Shown piece after piece: positions 9,207 to 17,600 of a stretch of DNA of 34,733 bases. The DNA is from Comamonadaceae bacterium G21597-S1. GTDB taxonomy: Bacteria; Pseudomonadota; Gammaproteobacteria; Burkholderiales; Burkholderiaceae_C. The DNA lies in NCBI GenBank assembly GCA_027214345.1, contig JAPWHR010000028.1, positions 1-34,733 on the forward strand. The letters are read 5' to 3'. The translations under genes were made by a program, and so were the position numbers. The number at the start of each line of letters is the position of its first letter. The first letter of the stretch is position 1. The notes under the pieces are model-generated. The model did not search any database. It worked only from the letters and a program-made list of their open reading frames with translations, and had not been told where the DNA came from.

Positions 9207-10511
9207 CTACAGTGTCTTGAACACCGCGCGTGCGGCCGCGATGGTCTCGTCGATGTCGGCGTCGGAATGCGCGGCGCTGACGAAGCCCGCCTCGTACAGT
9301 GCCGGCGCGAAATACACGCCGTGCGACAACATGCCGTGGAACAGCTTGTTGAAGCGCGCGCTGTCCGAGCGCATGACCTGGCCGTAGTTCTGCGGCAACT
9401 GCTCGAGCAGGAAGAAGCCGAACATGCCGCCTTCGCTGTCGCCGCACAGGGGCACGCCGGCTTCGCGCGCGGCCTGCGTCAGGCCCTCGACCAGTGCGCC
9501 CGATTTGCGAGCGAGGTTTTCGAAGAAGCCCGGCTTGCTGATCTCGGCCAGCGTGGCCAGCCCGCAGGCCGTGGCCACCGGATTGCCGGACAAGGTGCCG
9601 GCCTGGTAGACCGGTCCCAGCGGCGCCAGCTGCTCCATGACGGCTCGCTTGGCGCCGAAGGCTGCCAGCGGCATGCCGCCGCCGATGACCTTGCCCATGA
9701 TGGTCATGTCGGGTTCGAAGCCCGGGATGTGGCGGGCGTAGACACTTTGGGCACTTCCCGGCGCCACCCGGCAACCAGTCATGACCTCGTCGAAGGCCAG
9801 CAAGGCGCCGTATTCGGTGCACAACTCGCGGCAGCGTTGCATGAAAGCGACACTGGCGCGGACAAAATTCATGTTTCCGGCGATCGGTTCGATGATCACG
9901 CAGGCCAGTTCCTTGCCGTGCATCGCGAAGGCTTCTTCCAGTTGCGCGACGTTGTTGTATTCGAGCACCAGCGTGTGCTGCACCACTTCGGGTGGAACGC
10001 CGGCGCTGGTCGGGTTGCCGAACGTGGCCAGGCCCGAGCCGGCCTTGACCAGCAGCGCATCGGCGTGGCCGTGGTAGCAGCCCTCGAACTTGATCAGCTT
10101 GTGCCGGCCGGTGGCGCCGCGCGCCAGCCGGATCGCGCTCATCGCCGCTTCGGTGCCCGAGCTGACCAGGCGCACCATGTCCATCGACGGCACCAGGCGC
10201 AGGATGGCCTCGGCCAGTTCGACCTCGCGTTCGGTCGGTGCGCCATACGAGAAACCCTCGAGTACGGCCTGCTGCACCGCCTGCACCACGGCATGGTGGC
10301 CGTGGCCGAGGATCATCGGTCCCCAGGAGCCGATGTAGTCGATGTAGCGCGTGCCTTCGACGTCCCAGAAATAGGCGCCTTGCGCACGCTTGACGAAACG
10401 CGGCGTACCGCCGACGGCCTTGAAGGCCCGCACCGGCGAATTGACGCCGCCGGGAATGACGCGTTGCGCGCGTGCGAACAAGGTGTCGTTGGTATCAGTG
10501 TTTGGTGTCAT
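9207..10511 (-). CDS. hemL: Glutamate-1-semialdehyde 2,1-aminomutase
   Basis: 434 aa. HemL is a PLP enzyme converting glutamate-1-semialdehyde to 5-aminolevulinate in the C5 route to tetrapyrroles. Landmarks: [16 protein letters not shown] (20-35), SSGTEA (117-122) for phosphate binding, CYHGHAD (145-151), D241 in FDEVMTG, and the Schiff-base lysine K274 in [10 protein letters not shown]. Length is about normal (426-432). Odd: the stretch after FDEVMTG reads [22 protein letters not shown], several residues longer than the usual FRVALGGAQ..YGI.PD, apparently a small loop insertion. The start overlaps the 3' end of thiD by 17 bp, so the two genes form an operon. Confidence 0.96.
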   Translation of the reverse strand: MTPNTDTNDTLFARAQRVIPGGVNSPVRAFKAVGGTPRFVKRAQGAYFWDVEGTRYIDYIGSWGPMILGHGHHAVVQAVQQAVLEGFSYGAPTEREVELAEAILRLVPSMDMVRLVSSGTEAAMSAIRLARGATGRHKLIKFEGCYHGHADALLVKAGSGLATFGNPTSAGVPPEVVQHTLVLEYNNVAQLEEAFAMHGKELACVIIEPIAGNMNFVRASVAFMQRCRELCTEYGALLAFDEVMTGCRVAPGSAQSVYARHIPGFEPDMTIMGKVIGGGMPLAAFGAKRAVMEQLAPLGPVYQAGTLSGNPVATACGLATLAEISKPGFFENLARKSGALVEGLTQAAREAGVPLCGDSEGGMFGFFLLEQLPQNYGQVMRSDSARFNKLFHGMLSHGVYFAPALYEAGFVSAAHSDADIDETIAAARAVFKTL

Positions 10512-11421
10512 GGGCAGGCAGGTCGAATAGTGCGGCGGCTTCGGTGTCGAGTTCGCTCTCGTCCGGATCGGGTTCGGGCTGTGCCCAGAACAGGCGGTCC
10601 GGAACGATATGGCCCATGCCGGGCCGGAAACCCGCGTCCAGGCAGCGGTCCAGGTAGCCCAGCGCTTCCTTGACCGATTCGGCCAGGTCGCTGCCGCTGG
10701 CCAGCAGCGCCGCCAGTGCCGCCGACAAGGTGTCGCCGGCGCCGGCGAACGTGGCCTCGAAACGCTCGAATCGTTCGCTGTAGAGCACGGACTGGGGCGA
10801 GGCGAGCACGTTCTCGATTTGTTGCTCGGGCGCCAGGATGCCGGTCACGAGGGTATAGGGCACGCCCTTGTCGCTGGCGGCACGCGCGATGTCGCGCGCG
10901 CCGGGGCTTTTTTCAGAACTCCAGTCCGGCAGCAGCCAGCGCCACAACGTGCTGTGGTTTCCGACCAACACCGTGGCCTGCGGCAACACCAGTTCGCGAA
11001 AGGCGTCCAGGTACAGGTCGATCTGCACCTCGTTCCACCAGGACAGGTCCGGCATGTAGGCGATGACGGGCACGTCGGCGTAGTCGGAGGCGATCTCGGC
11101 GATGGCGCTGAGGTTCTCGGCCGAACCGCAGAAGCCGATCTTGATGACCTGGGCCGTCACGTCCTCGAGGATGGTGCGGGCCTGCTCGCGCACCGCGTCT
11201 TCGTCCAGCGGATAGTGGTCGACGATCTCGGCGGTGTCGCGCGCATGCGCGCCGGTGACCACCGGCAATGCGTGGGCGCCGACCGAGGCGATGGCGTTGA
11301 TGTCGCCGGCCAGTCCGCCCGCGCCGCTCGGGTCGTTGGCGTTGAAGGTCAACACGCAGGCCGGCTGGATGCCGAGGGAGTCGGATTCGGTGACGTCGTC
11401 GTCGATGGAGGTGGGGAGCAT
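10495..11421 (-). CDS. thiD: ThiD-like (phospho)hydroxymethylpyrimidine kinase, divergent
   Basis: 308 aa from the ATG at 11421. It is a ribokinase-fold kinase of the type found beside hemL and rubredoxin in Burkholderiales and annotated as HMP/HMP-P kinase of thiamine synthesis. The N-terminal substrate region ([41 protein letters not shown], 23-63) matches the ThiD pattern. The anion-hole motif is GAGD (227-230), where canonical ThiD has GTGC with a catalytic Cys. Substrate is therefore less certain than in textbook ThiD. A GTG at 11478 would add 19 poorly conserved residues, so ATG 11421 is preferred. Overlaps hemL. Confidence 0.8.
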   Translation of the reverse strand: MLPTSIDDDVTESDSLGIQPACVLTFNANDPSGAGGLAGDINAIASVGAHALPVVTGAHARDTAEIVDHYPLDEDAVREQARTILEDVTAQVIKIGFCGSAENLSAIAEIASDYADVPVIAYMPDLSWWNEVQIDLYLDAFRELVLPQATVLVGNHSTLWRWLLPDWSSEKSPGARDIARAASDKGVPYTLVTGILAPEQQIENVLASPQSVLYSERFERFEATFAGAGDTLSAALAALLASGSDLAESVKEALGYLDRCLDAGFRPGMGHIVPDRLFWAQPEPDPDESELDTEAAALFDLPAHDTKH

Positions 11422-11478
11422 GGCCAGGACGGTGTTGTCGCTGAGGCAGAATAGCCCGGAATCGGAATTGGTGCGCAC

Positions 11479-11523
11479 TTGGCGCCAGGACCGTCTCTAT
11501 ACAATGTTTGCATTCTATTCGAA
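11479..11523. promoter_or_regulatory. Divergent promoter region thiD / rubredoxin
   Basis: This is an AT-richer island in the 115-bp divergent gap. On the plus strand TTGGCG (11479-11484) and TACAAT (11500-11505) are 15 bp apart, a weak sigma-70 candidate for the rubredoxin-pil operon. On the minus strand TAGAAT (11512-11517) and TATAGA-like sequence could serve thiD-hemL. No operator is recognised. Confidence 0.35.
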
Positions 11524-11536
11524 GGCCCTTTAAGCT

Positions 11537-11710
11537 GTGAGTGAACCAAAAACCTGGATGTGCCTGATATGCGGCTGGATCTACGACGAAGAGGCCGGCT
11601 CCCCCGATGACGGCCTTGCGCCGGGCACCAAGTGGGCCGATGTCCCGATGAACTGGACCTGCCCCGAATGCGGCGCCCGCAAGGAAGACTTCGAAATGGT
11701 CCAGATCTGA
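11537..11710 (+). CDS. Rubredoxin
   Basis: 57 aa, starting at GTG 11537. Rubredoxins are small cytoplasmic electron carriers with a single iron bound by four cysteines. Both knuckles are visible: C9-L-I-C12-G-W and C42-P-E-C45-G, with the usual GWIYDEEAGSPDDGLAPGTKWADVPMNWTCPECG core. Length is typical. The gene is divergent from thiD and 75 bp upstream of pilG, an arrangement common in Burkholderiales. Its redox partner is not in the window. No other start lies upstream in frame before the thiD promoter region. Confidence 0.95.
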   Translation: MSEPKTWMCLICGWIYDEEAGSPDDGLAPGTKWADVPMNWTCPECGARKEDFEMVQI

Positions 11711-11771
11711 GCCTGCGACGGCCGGCCCGACTGCTTGGCAGATGGCCGGTGTCTCGGAACAATGTCAGTGC

Positions 11772-11776
11772 AGGAG
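11772..11776 (+). promoter_or_regulatory. Ribosome binding site deciding the pilG start
   Basis: AGGAG lies 9 nt before the GTG at 11786. The alternatives, ATG 11762 and TTG 11735, have no comparable site, so the GTG is taken as the pilG start. Confidence 0.6.
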
Positions 11777-11785
11777 TGCAAACGC

Positions 11786-12190
11786 GTGAATACGAACACC
11801 GCCGGATCCACCTTCAAAGTCCTGGTCATCGACGACAGCAACACCATCCGGCGCAGTGCCGAGATCTTCCTCAAGCAAGGTGGTCATGAGGTGTTGCTGG
11901 CCGAGGATGGTTTCGATGCTCTGGCCAAGGTCAACGACTACCAGCCCCACCTGATCTTCTGCGACATCCTGATGCCGCGCCTCGATGGTTACCAGACCTG
12001 CGCCATCATCAAGCGCAATGCCCGCTTCGCCAACGTCCCGGTCGTGATGCTGTCGTCCAAGGACGGCGTGTTCGACAAGGCCCGCGGCCGCATGGTCGGC
12101 GCCCAGGACTACCTGACCAAACCCTTCACCAAGGACCAGTTGCTGCAGGCCGTCGGACAGATCGGCGCAACGGTTGCGGGAGTTGCATGA
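11786..12190 (+). CDS. pilG: Twitching motility response regulator PilG (CheY-like)
   Basis: 134 aa, a single receiver domain. Phospho-acceptor D60 (FCDILMPRLDG), acidic pair D16-D17 (VIDDSNTIRR), switch S90 region and K112 (YLTKPF) are present. In Pseudomonas, PilG receives phosphate from ChpA and promotes type IV pilus extension and cAMP signalling. Length equals P. aeruginosa PilG (135 aa). The GTG start is chosen for the AGGAG upstream; it could instead start at ATG 11762. The stop overlaps the pilH ATG (ATGA). First chemosensory gene of pilGHIJ-chpA. Confidence 0.93.
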   Translation: MNTNTAGSTFKVLVIDDSNTIRRSAEIFLKQGGHEVLLAEDGFDALAKVNDYQPHLIFCDILMPRLDGYQTCAIIKRNARFANVPVVMLSSKDGVFDKARGRMVGAQDYLTKPFTKDQLLQAVGQIGATVAGVA

Positions 12191-12555
12191 TGCCGGTGCG
12201 TTCAGTCCTGATCGTCGACGACTCCAAGACGGAACTGATGTTCCTGACGGACCTGCTGCAGAAGAACCAGATGACGGTGCGTACCGCCGAAGGTGCGGAC
12301 GAGGCGTTCAAGCGGCTGGCCGAAGGCAAGCCCGACCTGATCCTGATGGACGTCGTCATGCCCGGGCAGAACGGCTACCAGCTGACCCGCTCCATCAACC
12401 GCTCACCCGAATACAAGGACATCCCGATCATCCTGTGCACCAGCAAGAGCCTGGAGACCGACCGGGTCTGGGGCATGCGCCAGGGTGCGCGCGACTACAT
12501 CACCAAGCCGGTCAACCCGGGCGAGTTGCTGGCCAAGATCAAGGCCCTGGGCTGA
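12187..12555 (+). CDS. pilH: Twitching motility response regulator PilH (CheY-like)
   Basis: 122 aa, a stand-alone receiver domain with DD at 11-12, phospho-acceptor D55 (LMDVVMPGQNG), T85 and K107 (YITKPV). In Pseudomonas, PilH acts with or opposes PilG, proposed as phosphate sink or retraction regulator. It overlaps pilG by 4 bp (ATGA). A second ATG three bases on could be the true start. Paired small REC proteins directly before a CheW-like gene identify the Pil-Chp system. Confidence 0.93.
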   Translation: MMPVRSVLIVDDSKTELMFLTDLLQKNQMTVRTAEGADEAFKRLAEGKPDLILMDVVMPGQNGYQLTRSINRSPEYKDIPIILCTSKSLETDRVWGMRQGARDYITKPVNPGELLAKIKALG

Positions 12556-12569
12556 GGGCCGCGCACGCA

Positions 12570-13121
12570 ATGGCCAACCGCGAAGCGATCCGAGAACTGC
12601 AGACACGTCTGGCCAGTCGGTTGCGCACCGCGCGTGATGAGGGGTTGTCGGTATCCTGGCTGGCCGTCAAGGCCGGCGGTCGCAACTACCTGTTCCCCCT
12701 GGCCCAGTCCGGCGAGATCTTCCCGATCGGCGGCGTGCAGTCGGTGCCGTTTGCGCTGCCCTGGTTCCTGGGCGTGGTCAACCTGCGTGGCGGGCTGTAC
12801 GGGGTCGTCGACGTGGCCCGGTTCATGGCCGAAGTCGCCGGCCTGCCGCCGCTCGCATCCGGCGCTGCGAAGGCGGGCCCGCGCACGGTGGTCACGCTCA
12901 ACGCCGCGCTGGACGTCAATTGCGCGCTGCTGGTCGACGTGCTGGCCGGGCTGCGCAATCCGCAGGTGTTCGGCAGCCGGCTGCCGCCCGAACCCGACGC
13001 GCCGTCTTTCTTCGGCAACCGCTTCGCCGACACCCAGGGCGAGCAGTGGCAGGAGGTCAACCTGCAGAGCCTGTCCCAGCATCCCCGATTCCTGAGCATC
13101 ACGGCTCAGGCTCATTCCTGA
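12570..13121 (+). CDS. pilI: CheW-like adaptor PilI
   Basis: 183 aa from ATG 12570 (MANREAIRELQTRLASRL). CheW domains couple the receptor to the kinase; the domain covers about 20-165, with FPLAQSGEIFPIGGVQSVPFALPWFLGVVNLRGGLYGVVDVARFM as the most diagnostic stretch. PilI should link PilJ to ChpA at the pole. Starts 14 bp after pilH and ends 9 bp before pilJ. The open frame continues upstream, but that part overlaps pilH out of frame and is not conserved-looking. Confidence 0.92.
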   Translation: MANREAIRELQTRLASRLRTARDEGLSVSWLAVKAGGRNYLFPLAQSGEIFPIGGVQSVPFALPWFLGVVNLRGGLYGVVDVARFMAEVAGLPPLASGAAKAGPRTVVTLNAALDVNCALLVDVLAGLRNPQVFGSRLPPEPDAPSFFGNRFADTQGEQWQEVNLQSLSQHPRFLSITAQAHS

Positions 13122-13130
13122 GGCCCCAAC

Positions 13131-14597
13131 ATGTCCGTAGACCGGCTCAAAAGTCTCTTTTCCAAGACGGTGCAAGACTCCAAGCAGCACGACACCGTGG
13201 GTCAGTCGGCTTTTTCCGAGCATTCGTCCCATGACACGCCCGCGTCCGTGTCCGGTGTGGCCGAAGCGGCGGTGTCATCGCGGCAACCGGCACCGGCAGC
13301 GGAGCCGGACAAGGACGAATTGCCCATGCTGACCCAGGGTCAGGGCCAGAACCGCCAGCTGCTGGCCGCCCTCACGGTGGTCGGCGTGGTGCTGGTGGCC
13401 GGCGCCGCGCTCTATACGCTGACGCTGCAGGATCCCAACGCACCCCAGGTCGGCCTGGTCGTGCTGGTCGGCATGGCGCTGGCCGCCGGCTGCGGTTATG
13501 CGCTCTCCAAGGTTCAGCGGCTGTATGGCCTGGGCCAGCAGGCCATGGCGCAGGCGCAGATGGAGGATGCGGCCCGATTGCAGCAGGACGCCAAGCGCAT
13601 CAACGATGCCAACCAGGCGGCCATCCTGCGCCTGATGAACGAACTGCAGACGGTGGCCGAAGGCGACCTGACGCAACAGGCGACGGTCACCGAGGACATC
13701 ACCGGCGCCATCGCCGACTCGGTCAACTACACCGTCGAGGAACTGCGCAGCCTGGTCAGCAGCGTGCAGGCCACGGCGTCCAAGGTGGCGCGGACCACCT
13801 CCGAAGTGGATGCCACCTCGACCGAACTGCTGGCCGCCTCCAACGAGCAGATGAACGAGATCCAGGCCACCGGCAAGTCGGTGCTGGAGATGGCCGCGCG
13901 CATCAACACCGTGTCCAGCCAGGCCCAGGAGTCGGCGGCGGTGGCGCGCCAGTCGCTGATGGCGGCGGACTCCGGGCTCAAGGCGGTGCAGAACGCGATC
14001 GGCGGCATGAACGCGATCCGCGACCAGATCCAGGAAACGTCCAAACGCATCAAGCGACTGGGCGAATCCTCGCAGGAGATCGGCGAGATCACCGAGCTGA
14101 TCTCCGACATCACCGAGCAGACCAACGTGCTGGCGCTCAATGCGGCGATCCAGGCTGCGTCGGCCGGTGAAGCCGGTCGCGGCTTCTCGGTCGTGGCCGA
14201 GGAGGTGCAGCGGCTGGCCGAGCGTTCGGCCGACGCGACGCGCCAGATCACGGCGCTGGTGCGCGCGATCCAGACCGACACCCAGGATGCGGTGGCCGCC
14301 ATGGAGCGTTCGACCCAGGGCGTGGTCGACGGGGCCAAGCTGTCCGACAACGCCGGCGCCCGGTTGGGCGAGATCGACCAGGTTTCGCGCCGCCTGTCGG
14401 AGCTGATCCAGCAGATCTCGGACGCCGCCTTGCGCGAGGCCAGCCTGGCCAATGCGGTGGCCGACAGCATCCAGAACATTTTTGCGGTTACCGAGCAGAC
14501 CAGTGAAGGCACCCGGACCACGGCCGGCCAGGTGCGCGAACTCTCCCACATGGCAGAAGAATTGCGCCAATCGGTGGCGCGGTTCAAGATCGCCTAG
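13131..14597 (+). CDS. pilJ: Methyl-accepting chemotaxis protein PilJ, short form
   Basis: 488 aa. It is the receptor of the Pil-Chp system, thought to sense pilin or surface contact and control ChpA. Visible order: a 75-residue polar N-terminus rich in S, A and P; TM1 about 78-97; a loop of only about 9 residues (DPNAPQ region); TM2 about 107-125; a PilJ-type HAMP (about 167-205, [14 protein letters not shown]); and an MCP signalling domain with the conserved tip [43 protein letters not shown] (about 323-366). P. aeruginosa PilJ (about 680 aa) has a periplasmic PilJ domain between the TMs. That domain is missing here with no sign of frameshift. Confidence 0.92.
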   Translation: MSVDRLKSLFSKTVQDSKQHDTVGQSAFSEHSSHDTPASVSGVAEAAVSSRQPAPAAEPDKDELPMLTQGQGQNRQLLAALTVVGVVLVAGAALYTLTLQDPNAPQVGLVVLVGMALAAGCGYALSKVQRLYGLGQQAMAQAQMEDAARLQQDAKRINDANQAAILRLMNELQTVAEGDLTQQATVTEDITGAIADSVNYTVEELRSLVSSVQATASKVARTTSEVDATSTELLAASNEQMNEIQATGKSVLEMAARINTVSSQAQESAAVARQSLMAADSGLKAVQNAIGGMNAIRDQIQETSKRIKRLGESSQEIGEITELISDITEQTNVLALNAAIQAASAGEAGRGFSVVAEEVQRLAERSADATRQITALVRAIQTDTQDAVAAMERSTQGVVDGAKLSDNAGARLGEIDQVSRRLSELIQQISDAALREASLANAVADSIQNIFAVTEQTSEGTRTTAGQVRELSHMAEELRQSVARFKIA

Positions 14598-14642
14598 AAG
14601 ACCAGCCAAGGGACAGGGCCCAGCTCAGGAGTCGACCAACAG

Positions 14643-17600
14643 ATGCAAACACTATCCACGCCCGCTGCGGAATCCGACATGACCGCCACCGACCTGGGCC
14701 CGCTGGCCTGGGTGCTGGACGAATTGCGCAAGTCGCTCGATGGTGCCAGCAAGGCCTTGCGGCGCTTCGTGCGCGATGCCGAGCTCGCGCGGGGCAACGA
14801 CCTGGCCGAGCTCGACGCCAGCCAGTTGCGCATCGCGCGCCAGCAGCTGCACCAGGCCGTCGGTGCGCTGGAAATGGTCGGCCTGGGTGCTCCCGCCAAG
14901 CTGCTGCGCGCCATGGAGGCGCTGGCGCAGAAGTTCGTCGCCCGTCCGGAACTGTGCAGCGACGATGCCGCCAACAAGGTCGAGCGCGCCAGCTTCGCGC
15001 TCACCGAATACCTCGAGGGTGTGCTCAAGGGGCGCCAGACCTCGGCCGTGGCCCTGTTTCCGCAGTACCGCGACGTGCTCGACCTGGTCGGGGGCGACCG
15101 CGTGCATCCGGCCGACCTGTGGTCGTTCGAGTGGCGCTGGATCGACGCCGTGGTTCCCGGCGGCATTCCGCCGCTGCAATACGAGGCGGCGGTACGTGCG
15201 CGCGTCGACCAGGCCGTGCTCAAGGTGGTGCGCGACGGCGATCCGGTCGCCGCGGGCATGATGTCCCAGGTCAGCCGCGGCCTGGCCGCGGCGGCGACCG
15301 AACTCGAGCCGCGGGTGTTCTGGAAGATCAGCGCCGCATTCTTCGAGGCGGTCCGGCTCGGCCTGTGTCCGACCGACGTCTACGTCAAGCGCACCGCCTC
15401 GCGTGTCATCACCCAGTACGCAACGCTCGCCCGCGGCGAGTCGGGCGTGATCGATCGGCTGGCGCAGGACCTGATGTTCTACTGCGCACATGCGGTTCCC
15501 GCCCAGGAGTCCGACGCGCCCGTGCTGACGGCGGTGCGTGCGGCCTACGGCCTGTCGCAGGCCGGCGCCATCGACTACACGCGTTCGCAATTCGGGCGTT
15601 TCGATCCCGCATTGCTGGCGCAGGCGCGCAAGCGCATTGCCGCGGCGACCGAAACCTGGGCCGCGCTGGCCGGGGGCGAGACCGGCCGCATCAAGCAGGC
15701 GAGCGAGCAGTTCGCGGCCGTGGCCGAGTCGATGCAGAAGCTGCATCCGGAGAGCGCCGAACTCGGACGTGCGCTGATGCGTGCGGTCGACACCACCAGC
15801 CGCACGGGTGAGCCACCCAACGCCGGTGTCGCGATGGAGGTCGCCACGTCGGTGCTGTACCTGGAGGCCGCCTACGAAGACCTCGACCCGTCCGACACCC
15901 AGATGGCGACGCGTTGCGCCCGCCTGGCGCAGCGGCTCGACCATGTGATCTCCGGCGCCCAGCCCGAACCGCTCGAGCCGTGGATGGAAGAGTTGTACCG
16001 CCGCGTCAGCGACCGCCAGACCATGGGCAGCGTGGTCGACGAACTGCGCAACACCCTGGCGCAGGTCGAGACCTCGCTGGACCAGTTCTTCCGCGATCCG
16101 CAGGACCGCACGCCGCTGCTCGAGGTGCCCGGCCGCCTGGCCCAGATGCGTGGCGTGTTTTCGGTGCTTGGCCTCGACCAGGCGTCGACCGCGGCACGGC
16201 GCATGCGCGACAACGTCGAGCAGTTCCTGGTCGATCAGGTGCAGGACGGCGCCACCGGCGTGTTCGAGAAGCTCGGCAACAGCCTGGGCGCGATGGGTTT
16301 CCTGGTCGACATGCTCAGCTACCAGCGTGCGCTGGCCAAGCAGTTGTTCATCTACGACGAGGACACCGGCGAGTTCCGGCCCCTGATGGGGCGCGAGAAG
16401 GCGCAGGCCCTGGGCACCGCGCAGGCTGAACCGGCGCCCGTGGCGGCACCCGTGGCTCCGGCCGCCGCGCCGGCACCGGTGGCCGAGTCCGAGGAAGACA
16501 TCGAGATGCGCGAGATCTTCCTGGAGGAGGCGCGCGAGGTCGTGCAGACCGGCCTGCAGGCGGTCGCGGCTCTGGACGAGGTTCCGAACAACCTGGGCGA
16601 GCAGACCACCTTGCGGCGTGCGTTCCACACGCTCAAGGGCAGTTCGCGCATGGTGGGCCTGGTCGACTTCGGCGAGGCCGCCTGGGCGATGGAGCAGTTG
16701 ATCAACACCTGGCTCGCCGAACAGAAACCTGCCAGTGCGCAGTTGCGCCAGTTGAGTGGCGAGGCGATGCGCCAGTTCGGCGAATGGGTCGAGGACATCG
16801 CCAGCGGCCAGGCTGCGCGCTGGTCGTCGCAACCGTTTCGCAAGGCAGCCGATGCCTTGCGTGTCAACGACGAGCTGATCGCGCTTGAATCGCCGGCCGG
16901 TGCCGCTGCGCCCGAGGCCGAGACGACCGCGGCCGTGGACGCGGCAGCTGCGGACGCGGTAGCCGCGGCGCCAGCGCCGGTCGAAGCTGCCGAAACGGCG
17001 GAGCCGGCCAGCAGCGGCACGACCGCCCCCGCGTTTGTCGACAGCCGTGGACCTGCCGAAATGGGCGGTGAGCCGGCCGAGTCGGTTGAGCCAGCCGAGA
17101 TGTCCACAGCCGGGGCCGAGCAAGCTGCGGTGTCCGATCCTGTCGCTGCCGAGCCGGCCGCGCCGGAGCAGGTGCAGGAAGCACAGGAAGCACAGGAAGC
17201 CGGCGGTCGCCAGGATTTCGCGTCGACCGAGATGTTCATGTCGTCGCAGTTGCCGGCCCAGCCACCGGAACCGGTCGAGCCGATCGAGCAGGCATCGGCT
17301 CTCGATTTCGACCCGACCGAGATGTTCGAGCCGTCGCAACAACCCGACTGGCAGAACGCGGTGGCGGAGCCCGCCGCGTCCGCGTTGCCGTCGGCGGAGC
17401 CACAGCAGCAGCCGCCGACCGAGCCGCCGGCAGCGCCTGTGGCCGAAACACCGGTCGCGCAGCCGCCGGTGTCCGAGCCCTTGGACGCGGCCGCAGGCTT
17501 CCAGTCGACCCGCACGTTCGGCGACAGCGAATCGCCTCCGGGCGAAGACACGACGACGACCGAGGGGGCGGACACCCCAAAAAAAAAAATTGGGTCGGAC

